From: Bacillus sp. CGMCC 1.16541
GTDB taxonomy: Bacteria; Bacillota; Bacilli; Bacillales; Bacillaceae_H
DNA length: 64,000 bases
Assembly: GCF_003184905.1 (NCBI RefSeq)
Contig: NZ_QFRU01000009.1
Coordinates: 92,582 to 156,581, forward strand
Direction of reading: 5' to 3'
Shown here: positions 7,553 to 17,583 of the stretch, one piece after another
Position numbering within the stretch: the stretch's first letter is position 1
How the letters are laid out: the number at the start of each line of letters is the position of its first letter
Notes under the pieces: generated by a model
Database searches by the model: none
What the model was told of the DNA's origin: nothing
Seen by the model: only the letters and a program-made list of their open reading frames with translations
Position numbers and translations under genes: made by a program

Positions 7553-8623
7553 TTGAATTTAAAAGATATCGGTTCGAATGAAACTTTCAAGTCATTTTTT
7601 AATGAATATGAAAATCAAGGTTATACGATAGGTCGCGTTACGCTCGAACATAAAAGATTGTATCGAGTTGTGACAGATCAAGGAGAATTATTAGCTGAAG
7701 TGTCAGGTAAGTTCCGCTTCGAGTCATTGAGTCGACAAATGTTTCCTACAGTTGGAGATTGGGTCGTTATCAAACCGAGATGGGATGAGAAGAAAGCGAC
7801 AATACAGGCGGTTTTACCACGAAAAAGTAAATTTTCTCGAAAAGTAGCTGGAGAGAAAACGGAAGAACAACTAGTCGCAACGAATATTGATGTTTTGTTT
7901 ATTGTGGTAGCACTCAATCATGATTTCAATATCCGGCGCATTGAACGATATATGATTATGGCATGGGAAAGTGGCGCGAAACCTGTCATTATTTTAAACA
8001 AAGCGGATTTATGTTTAGATATAGAAGAAAAACTGAACGAAGTAGAAAATGTTGCCTTTGGTGTCCCCATTCATATCCTAAGTGCACTAAATGAAGAGTC
8101 TATACCACTTCTGCAACAATATGCTGCTAATGGGGCAACGATTGCTCTTGTCGGATCTTCAGGAGTGGGAAAGTCTACAATAACAAATCGTTTAATTGGA
8201 AAAGACGTGCAGTACACACAAGAAGTGAGAGATAGAGACGACCGAGGTAGGCACACCACCACCTATAGAGAATTAATGATTTTACCTACAGGTGGGTGTA
8301 TTATTGACACCCCCGGTATGCGGGAATTACAACTTTGGGATGCAAGTGAAGGATTACAAGACGTTTTTGAAGACATTGAGCACCTGGCTTCGATGTGCTA
8401 TTTTACGAATTGTCGTCATCAAACTGAGCCCAAATGCGCAATAAAAGAAGCAATTGAAGAAGGAACACTTAGCGAAAAGCGATTTCAAAGTTACAAAAAG
8501 CTACAGCGAGAGTTAGCATATTTAGCTCAAAAAGAAGATAAAGCTGCTGCCATTCAAGAGAAAGAGAAAGTGAAACGAAAGCAAATTCATAAAGAATTGA
8601 AAAAGAAGTTTAATAAGCGATGA
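7553..8623 (+). CDS. rsgA: RsgA-type circularly permuted GTPase (ribosome small-subunit maturation)
   Basis: 356 residues. An N-terminal OB-fold is followed by a circularly permuted GTPase in which G4 (NKAD, 149-152) comes before G1 (GSSGVGKS, 201-208) and G3 (DTPG, about 252-255), and by a zinc knuckle with C282, C287, H289 and C295. RsgA binds the 30S subunit and uses GTP to proofread late assembly. At 356 residues it is longer than the usual Bacillus RsgA/YloQ (about 298) and lacks the neighbours of that gene (prpC, prkC, rpe), so it is probably a second paralogue. The TTG start follows AGGGAGGA. The C-terminal tail is a basic, Lys-rich helix. Confidence 0.88.
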   Translation: MNLKDIGSNETFKSFFNEYENQGYTIGRVTLEHKRLYRVVTDQGELLAEVSGKFRFESLSRQMFPTVGDWVVIKPRWDEKKATIQAVLPRKSKFSRKVAGEKTEEQLVATNIDVLFIVVALNHDFNIRRIERYMIMAWESGAKPVIILNKADLCLDIEEKLNEVENVAFGVPIHILSALNEESIPLLQQYAANGATIALVGSSGVGKSTITNRLIGKDVQYTQEVRDRDDRGRHTTTYRELMILPTGGCIIDTPGMRELQLWDASEGLQDVFEDIEHLASMCYFTNCRHQTEPKCAIKEAIEEGTLSEKRFQSYKKLQRELAYLAQKEDKAAAIQEKEKVKRKQIHKELKKKFNKR

Positions 8624-8633
8624 ATAGATTTAT

Positions 8634-8673
8634 AAAAAAAGACGATGATCTTGTACGATCGTCGTCTTTTTTT
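8634..8673. terminator. Bidirectional terminator between rsgA-like gene and plsY
   Basis: AGACGATGATC pairs with GATCGTCGTCT (one G-T pair) around TTGTAC, flanked by A7 and T7 runs, so it serves both convergent genes. Confidence 0.92.
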
Positions 8674-9250
8674 ATAACCATTTTATTTTTGGTTCAGTTT
8701 TATTCATGATTCGTGTGACATTTGCACGATGACGGAAAATCACGAAAAGTGCTAGAAATCCAACCACAATGATAAGCGGGGGTTCACCCGTGAATAAAGA
8801 ATAAATAAAAGCTAACACACCTGTAATCATTGAAGATAAGGACACATATTTACTTATGTATAAACAAACGAAAAAGCTAGCAAGCATAAGCACAAACAAC
8901 AGAGGATCGACACAAAGTAATACGCCACCTGAAGTTGCCACTGCTTTTCCACCTTTAAACTTTGCAAAAATGGGATAAACATGACCAATCACTGCAAATA
9001 AACCAACAAAAAGGGGATGTAAGTCCGACTGAATCCATAGAGGCAAAGATGTAGCGAGCGTTCCTTTTAAAATGTCTGCAATTGTAACAATTAACCCTGC
9101 TTTTACACCTAATGTGCGAAACGTATTTGTCCCACCGAGATTTCCACTTCCGTGTTCTCGAATGTCGACTCCGTAACCGACTTTTCCAACGATTAGAGCA
9201 AATGGAACTGAACCAATAAGGTAAGCGAAAATAGGTAAGAGATAATCCAT
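8672..9250 (-). CDS. plsY: Acyl-phosphate glycerol-3-phosphate acyltransferase
   Basis: 192 residues, about five membrane segments. All three PlsY motifs are visible: [22 protein letters not shown] (about 35-46) and [18 protein letters not shown] (about 89-106). PlsY moves the acyl group from acyl-phosphate (made by PlsX) to glycerol 3-phosphate, the first committed step of membrane phospholipid synthesis. It corresponds to B. subtilis yneS/plsY and is divergent from yneT, as there. The ATG follows an AAGGAGC site. Confidence 0.95.
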   Translation of the reverse strand: MDYLLPIFAYLIGSVPFALIVGKVGYGVDIREHGSGNLGGTNTFRTLGVKAGLIVTIADILKGTLATSLPLWIQSDLHPLFVGLFAVIGHVYPIFAKFKGGKAVATSGGVLLCVDPLLFVLMLASFFVCLYISKYVSLSSMITGVLAFIYSLFTGEPPLIIVVGFLALFVIFRHRANVTRIMNKTEPKIKWL

Positions 9251-9519
9251 TTTTTCAAAGCTCCTTTATGTACATATCGTTTTCATTTTACCACGTGTTT
9301 TCAAAAACGCTAGTCCTTACGTAAACATTCTCCCTTTAACTCAAATTTTCCTGTAAAGATTTTGACTATTTCTTTGGCAAAGTAGATTATTTCACTTTAA
9401 AAAAGAAATGCTAAACCCAACATAAAATAAATGACCCAATCAATGATCGTTTCTTTTTTTATGTACTCCCATTCTTAGGGTATTTTATCGGTCGTTTCTC
9501 CCTTTTATTCGTCACGCTG

Positions 9520-9548
9520 TTTACAAAGTTTAAAAAAATGGGTAATAT
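9520..9548 (+). promoter_or_regulatory. Sigma-A promoter of yneT
   Basis: TTTACA (9520-9525), 17-base spacer, TAATAT (9543-9548); the start codon is about 70 bases downstream. The remainder of the 370-base gap 9251-9619 is AT-rich with no further feature that I can support. Confidence 0.6.
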
Positions 9549-9619
9549 ATGCAGGAATTTATCAGATGAAAACGAACAACGTATAACATAACATCAACAA
9601 GAAAAAAGGAGAGGTTCAA

Positions 9620-10033
9620 ATGGCAATCGATATTCCATCTCGTGAAGAATTAGGTCGTATTCTTAAAGATAGTAAGCGAATAGCGGTAGTAGGATTATCA
9701 GATAATCCAGAAAAAACATCATACATGGTATCAAAAGCAATGCAAGATGCTGGCTACGACATTATTCCTGTAAATCCAAATGCGGATGAAATTCTAGGAG
9801 TTAAAGCCGTCAAATCATTAGCTGACATTGATGGCCACGTTGATATTGTGAATGTATTTCGTCGCTCTGAACACTTACTAGGTGTGGCAAAAGAGTGTTT
9901 AGAAATCGAGGCCGATGTTTATTGGGCACAGCTTGGCTTAATGGATGAAGAGGCTTATCACCTTTTAAAAGATAACGGCTATATAGTAGTAATGGATCGT
10001 TGCATTAAAGTTGAACATGCGTTAACGAAATAG
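9620..10033 (+). CDS. yneT: CoA-binding domain protein YneT (YccU family)
   Basis: 137 residues forming one Rossmann-like CoA-binding domain of the succinyl-CoA synthetase alpha type. The nucleotide loop is AVVGLSDNPEKTSYMV (about 22-37), followed by the conserved PVNPNADEILG. No catalytic partner domain is present; the family has no firm function. Placement ahead of parE is as in B. subtilis. The ATG follows AAAAAAGGAGAGG. Confidence 0.88.
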   Translation: MAIDIPSREELGRILKDSKRIAVVGLSDNPEKTSYMVSKAMQDAGYDIIPVNPNADEILGVKAVKSLADIDGHVDIVNVFRRSEHLLGVAKECLEIEADVYWAQLGLMDEEAYHLLKDNGYIVVMDRCIKVEHALTK

Positions 10034-10070
10034 GTTGTGGCAAGGAGGTGACTTACCGTATCAACACCTT

Positions 10071-10112
10071 CATTCATCCTACGTACATACATTGCAACTT
10101 GTAGGGTGAATG
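10071..10112 (+). other. Hairpin in the yneT-parE spacer
   Basis: CATTCATCCTAC (10071-10082) pairs with GTAGGGTGAATG (10101-10112) with one G-T pair. No T-run follows, so it is not a classical terminator. An ideal AAGGAGGTGA site at 10042-10051 lies just before it and heads an open frame of about 36 codons that lacks any usual start codon. Confidence 0.4.
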
Positions 10113-10252
10113 ATCGGGTCGAACGATATCATAAGTTAGCTCCTTTTCTAATGAGTTTGGACTTCTAGGCACAAATTCGATACAATAGCGCTACAGAAGG
10201 GTTAGACCATGAACGAATGATAACTTATAATGAAAAAGAGATACGGAATACC

Positions 10253-10280
10253 TTTACAATCCGAAAAGGTGTGCTAAAAT
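10253..10280 (+). promoter_or_regulatory. Candidate sigma-A promoter of parEC
   Basis: TTTACA (10253-10258), 16-base spacer, TAAAAT (10275-10280). A second -10-like TATAAT lies nearer the gene (about 10398-10403) but has no good -35. Either could drive the parE-parC operon. Confidence 0.55.
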
Positions 10281-10442
10281 CAAACGTGTGTTCTCGTTTT
10301 GTTTACTATACATATTAATTATATTTCTATTCTTTCTTAAAACGACAAAAGAATGGAAATATGTTTGAGATTTTAATACGTAAAGACAGAGATACGCTAT
10401 AATAATAGGCGTGTGTGTTTGTATGAAAGGGGTATGTACGAT

Positions 10443-12410
10443 TTGGCTAAAAAGCAACAATTCAACTATAACGAAGATGCCATTCAAGTCTTAGAAGGAC
10501 TTGATGCTGTCCGAAAACGTCCAGGAATGTATATAGGAAGTACGGATAGTAGAGGATTGCATCATTTAGTATATGAAATCGTTGATAACTCAGTTGATGA
10601 AGCGTTAGCGGGTTATGGAAACGAAATTACAGTCACCATACATAAAGATAATTCAATCTCAGTTCAAGACAAAGGTCGTGGAATGCCAACGGGAATGCAT
10701 AAACTCGGAAAGTCGACACCAGAAGTCATCTTGACGGTTCTTCATGCAGGAGGAAAGTTTGGGCAAGGTGGATATAAAACAAGTGGAGGTCTACACGGAG
10801 TTGGTGCATCAGTTGTAAATGCACTATCAGAATGGCTGATCGTCACAATTAACCGCGATGGTTTTACATATGAGCAACGCTTTGAAAATGGCGGGAAAGC
10901 TGTTACGACTCTTGAGAAAATCGGAAAAACAAAGAAAACAGGGACGACTATTCACTTTAAACCGGACGCATCTATTTTTTCGGCGACAACATATAACTAC
11001 GATACATTATCGGAACGTCTGCGTGAGTCCGCTTTTTTATTAAAGGGGTTAAAAATCATCTTAATTGATCAACGTCATGATCAACAAGAAGTATTTCATT
11101 ACGAAAGTGGAATAGAAGCGTTTGTCTCTTACTTAAACGAAGAAAAAGATGTGCTACATCCGGTTGTATTCTTTGAAGGAGAACAACACAGCATTGAAGT
11201 TGAGTTTGCGTTTCAATTTAATGATGGATATTCAGAAACCATTTTATCTTTTGTAAACAATGTTCGCACAAAAGATGGTGGTACACATGAAGCAGGCTCT
11301 AAAACCGCGATGACACGTGCTTTTAACGAATATGCACGAAAAGTTGGGTTATTAAAAGAGAAAGATAAAAACCTTGAAGGTACAGATATTCGTGAAGGTT
11401 TAGGTGCCATTGTGTCTGTTCGCATTCCAGAAGAGCTCTTACAATTCGAAGGACAAACAAAAGGGAAACTTGGAACGAGTGAAGCACGTTCAGCGGTCGA
11501 CCACGTTGTCTCAGACAAACTTGCTTACTTTTTAGAAGAGAATCCTGATATTAGCTCATTATTAGTGAAAAAAGCCATTAAAGCAGCTCAAGCACGAGAA
11601 GCGGCACGAAAAGCACGAGAAGATGCCCGAAACGGAAAGAAAAGAAAGCGCCAAGAAACGATTTTGAGTGGGAAGTTAACACCAGCTCAATCAAGAAACC
11701 CACAAAAAAATGAGCTTTATTTAGTGGAAGGGGACTCAGCGGGTGGATCTGCTAAACAAGGACGAGACCGAAGATTTCAAGCTGTGTTACCTTTAAGAGG
11801 GAAAGTTATTAATACAGAAAAAGCAAAGTTGCAAGATATTTTTAAGAATGAAGAGATTAATACAATCATTCATGCAATCGGCGGTGGAGTTGGTGCTGAG
11901 TTTTCAGTCGACGATATCAATTATGATAAAATTGTCATTATGACCGATGCAGATACAGATGGTGCTCATATTCAAGTCTTGCTTTTAACGTTCTTTTATC
12001 GCTACATGAAACCGTTAGTTGAAGCAGGGAAAGTGTTTATTGCTTTACCACCACTTTATAAAGTAAGCAAAGGAACAGGAAAGAAAGAAGTCATAGAATA
12101 TGCGTGGAATGAAGATGAACTGCAAGGTGCAATGAAAAAAGTTGGTCGTGGCTATATGATTCAGCGTTATAAAGGTTTAGGCGAGATGAATGCTGATCAA
12201 TTATGGGAAACAACGATGAATCCTGACACACGCACGCTTATTCGTGTCCGTATTGATGATGCAGCACGTGCAGATCGTCGTGTCACAACGTTAATGGGTG
12301 ATAAAGTAGAACCCCGTCGAAAGTGGATTGAAAACAATGTTGCATTCGGATTAGAAGAAGATCCAAACATTTTAGATAATGAAAACGTTACGGTCGCAGA
12401 GGAGGAATAA
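10443..12410 (+). CDS. parE: DNA topoisomerase IV subunit B
   Basis: 655 residues, equal to B. subtilis ParE. The GHKL ATPase domain shows EIVDNSVDEAL, DKGRGMP and GGLHGVGASVVNAL; the TOPRIM domain shows the acidic EGDSAGGSAKQGRDR and DADTDGAHI, which hold magnesium for strand cleavage. With ParC it forms the A2B2 enzyme that unlinks daughter chromosomes. I chose TTG 10443 (MAKKQQFNYNEDAIQ) because B. subtilis ParE starts the same way and GAAAGGGG lies ten bases upstream; the ATG at 10434 is too close to that site. It forms an operon with parC, three bases apart. Confidence 0.96.
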   Translation: MAKKQQFNYNEDAIQVLEGLDAVRKRPGMYIGSTDSRGLHHLVYEIVDNSVDEALAGYGNEITVTIHKDNSISVQDKGRGMPTGMHKLGKSTPEVILTVLHAGGKFGQGGYKTSGGLHGVGASVVNALSEWLIVTINRDGFTYEQRFENGGKAVTTLEKIGKTKKTGTTIHFKPDASIFSATTYNYDTLSERLRESAFLLKGLKIILIDQRHDQQEVFHYESGIEAFVSYLNEEKDVLHPVVFFEGEQHSIEVEFAFQFNDGYSETILSFVNNVRTKDGGTHEAGSKTAMTRAFNEYARKVGLLKEKDKNLEGTDIREGLGAIVSVRIPEELLQFEGQTKGKLGTSEARSAVDHVVSDKLAYFLEENPDISSLLVKKAIKAAQAREAARKAREDARNGKKRKRQETILSGKLTPAQSRNPQKNELYLVEGDSAGGSAKQGRDRRFQAVLPLRGKVINTEKAKLQDIFKNEEINTIIHAIGGGVGAEFSVDDINYDKIVIMTDADTDGAHIQVLLLTFFYRYMKPLVEAGKVFIALPPLYKVSKGTGKKEVIEYAWNEDELQGAMKKVGRGYMIQRYKGLGEMNADQLWETTMNPDTRTLIRVRIDDAARADRRVTTLMGDKVEPRRKWIENNVAFGLEEDPNILDNENVTVAEEE

Positions 12411-12413
12411 TGA

Positions 12414-14840
12414 ATGTCACAAACAGAACGTTATCTAGATTTACCACTTGAAGATGTATTAGGCGACCGCTTCGGACGTTATAGTAAATACATTATTCAA
12501 GAACGTGCTTTACCAGATGCTCGTGATGGGCTAAAGCCCGTACAGCGTCGTATTTTATATGCGATGCATGTAGACGGAAATACAACAGACAAAGGGTTTC
12601 GAAAGTCGGCTAAAACAGTCGGGAATGTTATAGGTAATTATCACCCCCATGGTGATACATCTGTCTATGATGCGATGGTTCGTATGAGTCAAGATTGGAA
12701 AGTACGAAACGTATTAATTGAAATGCATGGAAACAACGGAAGTATTGATGGTGACCCACCCGCTGCGATGCGTTATACAGAAGCTCGCTTGTCTGCCATG
12801 GCATCAGAATTACTACGCGATATAGACAAACAAACAGTCGAATTCGTCCCAAACTTTGATGATACAAGTAGTGAGCCAACTGTTTTACCCGCTATGTTTC
12901 CCAATTTACTTGTAAACGGTTCAACAGGGATTTCTGCGGGATACGCAACAGAAATTCCACCTCATCATCTTGGTGAAGTTATTGACGCAACAGTTATGCG
13001 TATTGATAAGCCAGAATGTACAATTGATGAACTGATGACGGTTATAAAAGGGCCTGATTTTCCAACAGGAGGCATTATTCAAGGGATAGATGGCATTAAA
13101 AAAGCATATGAAACGGGTAAAGGGAAAATTATTATCCGTGGAAAAGCAGAAGTAGAAGCCATCCGCGGTGGAAAGCAACAAATTGTCATTACTGAAATTC
13201 CATTTGAAGTGAATAAAGCTAATTTAGTCAAAAAAATGGATGAACTTCGCTTAGATCGAAAAGTAGAAGGGATTTCAGAGGTTCGCGATGAAACCGATCG
13301 CACAGGTTTACGCGTAGTCGTTGAGTTGAAGAAAGAAGCAAATGCAGAAGGCGTTTTAAATTACTTATATAAAAACACGGACTTGCAAATTCCGTATAAT
13401 TTCAATATGGTGGCCATTTCTCGTAAGCGTCCAAAGCTGATGAGCTTAACCAACATTTTAGACGCTTATATTGAGCATCAGCGTGAAGTTGTAACAAATC
13501 GTTCAACGTATGAGTTAAAGAAAGCTCGTGAACGTGAGCATATTGTACAAGGTTTAATGAAGGCATTGTCAATCTTAGATGAAGTCATTCAAACAATTCG
13601 TGCATCGAAAGATAAACGAGATGCCAAAGATAATTTAATTGTGCAGTATGACTTTACGGAAGCACAAGCAGAAGCGATTGTTTCACTACAACTTTATCGT
13701 TTAACAAATACAGATATTACTGCTCTTAGACAAGAAGCTGAAGAGTTAGCAATAAAAATCGCAGAACTTGAAGAGATTTTACATAGTGAGAAAAAACTGT
13801 TAAGTGTGATTAAAAAAGAACTTCGTCGTGTGAAAAAAACATATAGTGACGACCGTCGCTCTCAAATCGAAGCAGAAATTACTGAGATTAAAATTAATTT
13901 AGAAGTAATGGTTCCATCAGAAGATGTACTTGTTACAGTTACAAAAGATGGATACGTAAAACGAACAAGTTTACGCTCATATTCAGCATCAAATGGCCAA
14001 GATTTCGGCATGAAAGACACAGATCGTATTTTATTTAAACAAGAAATGAATACGACTGACACCATTCTTGTTTTCACGAACAAAGGAAATTACTTATTTA
14101 TGCCAATTCACGAGTTGCCTGACATTCGTTGGAAAGACATGGGACAACATGTCATGAATATTGTGCCGATTGATAAAACCGAGGAAATCGTAAGAGTACT
14201 TCCAATTAAAGAGTTTAAGGAAGGTAAATATTTACTGTTCTTTACTAAAAATGGAATGGCTAAAAAAACAGAGCTCATTCAATATAAAGCGCAGCGATAT
14301 TCCAAAGCACTTGTTGCCATTAATTTAAAAGGCGACGATCAACTCGTTGATGTATATGAAACAGACGGAAATCAAGCTGTATTTCTTGCGACAAGACAAG
14401 GATATGGTTTGTGGTTTAAGGAAGAAGAAATTAATATTGTCGGTACTCGAGCTGCTGGAGTAAAAGGGATTAATTTAAAAGAGAACGATTACGTTGTGAG
14501 TGGAGAAATCATTAGTGGAGATGATAAAGAAACACTATTTATCGTGACACAGCGTGGAGCGGTAAAGAAAACGAAACTTAGTGAATTTGAACAGTCATCA
14601 CGAGCAAAACGAGGGCTTGTCATGGTTCGAGAATTAAAGTCTAATCCACATGAAATTGTAAAAGTGATAACTGTTACAAATGACGATATGATTTACGTTC
14701 AAACAACAAAAGAAGTGATTGAACAAATTGATCCCGCTACGATGCGAAATAGTGATCGTTATAGCAACGGTTCATTTATTCTAGATCAAAGCGATGCAGG
14801 AACCATTATTAATAGCTGGAAAGAAAAGAAACCTAAATAA
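12414..14840 (+). CDS. parC: DNA topoisomerase IV subunit A
   Basis: 808 residues. The catalytic tyrosine is Tyr121 in [11 protein letters not shown], next to Arg120; the winged-helix region begins with [17 protein letters not shown]; the C-terminal beta-pinwheel starts at about residue 490. It makes the double-strand gate of topoisomerase IV. In the quinolone-resistance region the sequence is [12 protein letters not shown]: the residue equivalent to GyrA Ser83 is Thr82, and the acidic partner is Asp86. The start codon follows GAGGAGGAATAATGA three bases after the parE stop. A strong terminator ends the operon. Confidence 0.96.
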   Translation: MSQTERYLDLPLEDVLGDRFGRYSKYIIQERALPDARDGLKPVQRRILYAMHVDGNTTDKGFRKSAKTVGNVIGNYHPHGDTSVYDAMVRMSQDWKVRNVLIEMHGNNGSIDGDPPAAMRYTEARLSAMASELLRDIDKQTVEFVPNFDDTSSEPTVLPAMFPNLLVNGSTGISAGYATEIPPHHLGEVIDATVMRIDKPECTIDELMTVIKGPDFPTGGIIQGIDGIKKAYETGKGKIIIRGKAEVEAIRGGKQQIVITEIPFEVNKANLVKKMDELRLDRKVEGISEVRDETDRTGLRVVVELKKEANAEGVLNYLYKNTDLQIPYNFNMVAISRKRPKLMSLTNILDAYIEHQREVVTNRSTYELKKAREREHIVQGLMKALSILDEVIQTIRASKDKRDAKDNLIVQYDFTEAQAEAIVSLQLYRLTNTDITALRQEAEELAIKIAELEEILHSEKKLLSVIKKELRRVKKTYSDDRRSQIEAEITEIKINLEVMVPSEDVLVTVTKDGYVKRTSLRSYSASNGQDFGMKDTDRILFKQEMNTTDTILVFTNKGNYLFMPIHELPDIRWKDMGQHVMNIVPIDKTEEIVRVLPIKEFKEGKYLLFFTKNGMAKKTELIQYKAQRYSKALVAINLKGDDQLVDVYETDGNQAVFLATRQGYGLWFKEEEINIVGTRAAGVKGINLKENDYVVSGEIISGDDKETLFIVTQRGAVKKTKLSEFEQSSRAKRGLVMVRELKSNPHEIVKVITVTNDDMIYVQTTKEVIEQIDPATMRNSDRYSNGSFILDQSDAGTIINSWKEKKPK

Positions 14841-14846
14841 AAACCA

Positions 14847-14903
14847 AAAGAACCAGTCGCAAACTGTCAATTGTAATCGATGGTTAGCGATTGGTTCTTT
14901 CTT
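14847..14903 (+). terminator. Terminator of parEC
   Basis: AAAGAACCAGTCGC (14847-14860) pairs with GCGATTGGTTCTTT (14887-14900) with one G-T pair, followed by CTTT. Confidence 0.85.
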
Positions 14904-15029
14904 TAAACATACAATGTTATTATTGATTTATATAATAATTGCAGTATATTCTAAATAATAAAGATATGAAACTAGTTGTCCCTGTGCCTTATCTTAATTT
15001 TTAAAAATAATTAAAAGGTTTTCACTCTG

Positions 15030-15680
15030 CTAACTAAACACCTCCCACTTTATTATTGAAAAAAACTTAATACCAAAATGCACACCATAACCAATTAAGA
15101 TAACACCTGCTGATAATGTAATCACTCGTAGCAATTGCGTATGAATAAACCGTCTTGTGAAATGAACTGTAAAAGCAATGTTCATATTCCATAACATAAT
15201 GCCTACGATGATACATATACTTGCGATGCTTGCTTGTAAAAGGGTATATGAATGGACCATATGACTTAACGTGGAGCCATAAACACCAAACCAAAAAACA
15301 ATGTTGATTGGATTTGTTAAGGCAATGAAGAACCCTGATGCATAGGATCGTTGCGCGGTGGTTGGATGTCCTTCTTCAAACAGAAATGCATGAGAAGCGG
15401 CTTGTCTCATACTTTGTATCCCTATGTATACTAGCATTAAACATCCAGCTCCATACAAAAAAAGTGTCACAACGTCTTTTTGTATAAAAGGAGCTAGTCC
15501 AATTAAAATGAACAACATAAATAATACATCTGCACTCATTCCACCTAAGCCAACCAGCCATGCCGACCAAAACCCACCTGATATGCCACGCTTGATCATT
15601 TCAATATTAATAGGTCCTACAGGTGCTGCTAAGCTAATACCAAGTACAAGGTGGTGAATGGCAATTAACATCCACTCCAT
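15030..15680 (-). CDS. LysE/RhtB family exporter
   Basis: 216 residues, six predicted membrane segments, with the family signature near the N-terminus (GISLAAPVGPINIEMIKRGI, about 14-33) and GFFIALTNPINIVFW (about 115-129). LysE/RhtB proteins export amino acids such as lysine, threonine or homoserine; the substrate is not predictable. It is a single gene on the minus strand, divergent from the YqcI operon, with GGAGGG before the ATG. Confidence 0.87.
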   Translation of the reverse strand: MEWMLIAIHHLVLGISLAAPVGPINIEMIKRGISGGFWSAWLVGLGGMSADVLFMLFILIGLAPFIQKDVVTLFLYGAGCLMLVYIGIQSMRQAASHAFLFEEGHPTTAQRSYASGFFIALTNPINIVFWFGVYGSTLSHMVHSYTLLQASIASICIIVGIMLWNMNIAFTVHFTRRFIHTQLLRVITLSAGVILIGYGVHFGIKFFSIIKWEVFS

Positions 15681-15811
15681 TTTTCAATCCCTCCAAAACT
15701 TGTCCATAGTTATATGTATGGACAGGTATCATGAAATTAGAAGTAGAAATGGCTCATATTCTGCTTTTTCTTTTAATACACATGTATCGTTAAGCTGAAA
15801 GAGGAGGTTAT

Positions 15812-16579
15812 ATGTTGAAAACATCCTTTATTTACACTGAACAAGAAATTAATGAAGCAACAAATATTCCCGAGTGGGGAAAAACTGTGTTTGAATCATT
15901 CAAGCGTGATTTAGTGTCAGAATCCGCACCATTTCCATGCGTACTTGGAGTAGAGGGGTTTAAACATAACTTGCTTAGATTTGGTTTTTGCACTTCCCCG
16001 TACGATAAAAAAGAAATTAAACAATGCGCGCAAGCATTAACACAATATTTACAAGAGTTTCGTTCCCTTGGCCGATATACATCTTTTGTGATGTTTTTTG
16101 AGCCAACTGAAACAAAACCAATGGAAGACTATGAAAAAATGTTTTGGGACACATTACAACATTTACATGAACTTGACGAAGAAGAATGGCCAGAGGATAT
16201 TCCAAACCATCCTAGTGATCCTTTATGGGAATTTTGTTTTGGTGGTGAACCGATCTTTGTAGTGTGCAATACACCAGCTCACCATTTAAGAAAAAGTCGA
16301 AGAAGTGATACCTTCATGATTACCTTTCAACCACGTTGGGTATTTGAAGGAATTAGAGAAGATACAAAGGTGGGGAAATCAGTTAAAAAGTTAGTTCGCC
16401 ATCGTTTAACAACCTACGACACAGTCGCTCCACACCCTGAACTTGGCTGGTATGGAAACGCTCAGAATCGTGAATGGAAACAATATTTCCTTCATGATAC
16501 AAACGATGAGACAACAAAGAAATGCCCATTTCATTCAAAAAGGAGTGAGCTATATGCAAGTAAAAAAAGCCTCTATTAA
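15812..16579 (+). CDS. YqcI/YcgG family protein
   Basis: 255 residues. It matches the YqcI/YcgG family by its pattern of FPCVLGVEGF, RFGFCTSP, SFVMFFEP, FCFGGEPIFVVCNTPAHHLRKSRRS (given here in parts) and a C-terminal segment ending with NDETTKKCPFH. The conserved Cys and His residues suggest a metal or haem ligand role, but no function is established that I know of. The start ATG follows GAGGAGG. Its last 26 bases overlap the start of the cupin gene, which implies translational coupling. Confidence 0.8.
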   Translation: MLKTSFIYTEQEINEATNIPEWGKTVFESFKRDLVSESAPFPCVLGVEGFKHNLLRFGFCTSPYDKKEIKQCAQALTQYLQEFRSLGRYTSFVMFFEPTETKPMEDYEKMFWDTLQHLHELDEEEWPEDIPNHPSDPLWEFCFGGEPIFVVCNTPAHHLRKSRRSDTFMITFQPRWVFEGIREDTKVGKSVKKLVRHRLTTYDTVAPHPELGWYGNAQNREWKQYFLHDTNDETTKKCPFHSKRSELYASKKSLY

Positions 16580-16862
16580 AAAAGGAGTAGGCGGAGGTTT
16601 TGAAGAAGTAGTAAATGATTTACTCCCAGCACAAACAGGATATGTAGAAGTTCAGTGGGATATCCCTCATCAAGAGCATCCAACACACACCCATCCAACT
16701 GATGAGATTCTACACATCCTAGAAGGATCTGTGTACTTTTCAGTTGAAGACGAAACGGTTTTATGTGAAGCAGGCGACCGTATTTATCTCCCAAAAGAAA
16801 CGAAACATTCATCAAAAGCTGGCTCGTCAGGCTGTAAGTATGTTATTTCCATTCAAAAATAA
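16554..16862 (+). CDS. Small cupin-domain protein
   Basis: 102 residues forming a single cupin barrel. Motif 1 is HPTHTHPTDEILHILEGSVYF (histidines and glutamate that hold a metal) and motif 2 is GDRIYLPKETKHSS. The start ATG 16554 is chosen because an AAGGAGTGAG site sits inside the end of the preceding gene; reading further upstream would run deep into that gene. Function is unknown; the operon with a YqcI-type protein and a cysteine hydrolase suggests a shared small-molecule substrate. Confidence 0.82.
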   Translation: MQVKKASIKKGVGGGFEEVVNDLLPAQTGYVEVQWDIPHQEHPTHTHPTDEILHILEGSVYFSVEDETVLCEAGDRIYLPKETKHSSKAGSSGCKYVISIQK

Positions 16863-16881
16863 GAATAAAAGGAGATAGGAA

Positions 16882-17469
16882 ATGACGAAATCGCGCCCAC
16901 TTTTATTAGTAATTGATGTGCAAAAAGGGTTTAATCACGCTGCATGGGGATCTCGTAATAACAAGCACGCTGAAACAAATATGTTGAAACTAATCCAAAC
17001 GTGGAGGCATAAAGATTACCCAATCATTCATGTACAACATGCTTCACAAAACCCAGATTCTCCTTTGCATCCAAGTACGCCTGGTTTTCAATTTAAAGAT
17101 GGATTTGGTCCAATTGAGGATGAATACTTAATTCGCAAGCAACAGAATAGCTGTTTTATAGGAACAGAGCTTGATAATTACTTAAAATCCAATGGCTATG
17201 ACACGCTTGTCCTAGTCGGATTAACGACGAATCATTGTGTATCCACAACTGCTCGAATGGCTGGCAACCTAGGATATCGCACATACGTTGTGCATGATGC
17301 TACTGCATGCTTTGAATTAGCCGCTTATGATCGCACTGCACACTTTGAAGCAGAAGTTGTTCATCAACTATCACTCTCATCTCTTCATGGAGAGTTCGCT
17401 ACAGTTGTATCAACAGATGATGTGATGCAAGTTGTAAAATCGTTTGAGATGCAAGAGCTTAAAAAGTAA
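16882..17469 (+). CDS. Isochorismatase-like cysteine hydrolase
   Basis: 195 residues with the full catalytic triad of the family: Asp12 in VIDVQKGF, Lys86 in IRKQQNSCF, and Cys119 in GLTTNHCVSTTARMA with the preceding cis-peptide. Members hydrolyse amides such as nicotinamide, N-carbamoyl compounds or biuret. It follows the cupin gene by 19 bases with an AAAGGAGATAGG site, so it is the third gene of the YqcI-cupin-hydrolase operon. The substrate is not known. Confidence 0.88.
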   Translation: MTKSRPLLLVIDVQKGFNHAAWGSRNNKHAETNMLKLIQTWRHKDYPIIHVQHASQNPDSPLHPSTPGFQFKDGFGPIEDEYLIRKQQNSCFIGTELDNYLKSNGYDTLVLVGLTTNHCVSTTARMAGNLGYRTYVVHDATACFELAAYDRTAHFEAEVVHQLSLSSLHGEFATVVSTDDVMQVVKSFEMQELKK

Positions 17470-17583
17470 AAATACACATACATGTTATGTAGCAGCTGAG
17501 CTCATATAGTCGGCTTTTTTTATTGCAATTTTTAGTAGAGCTAGTAAAATGAAAGAATATTGTCACATAAAGGAGTTTTCACC

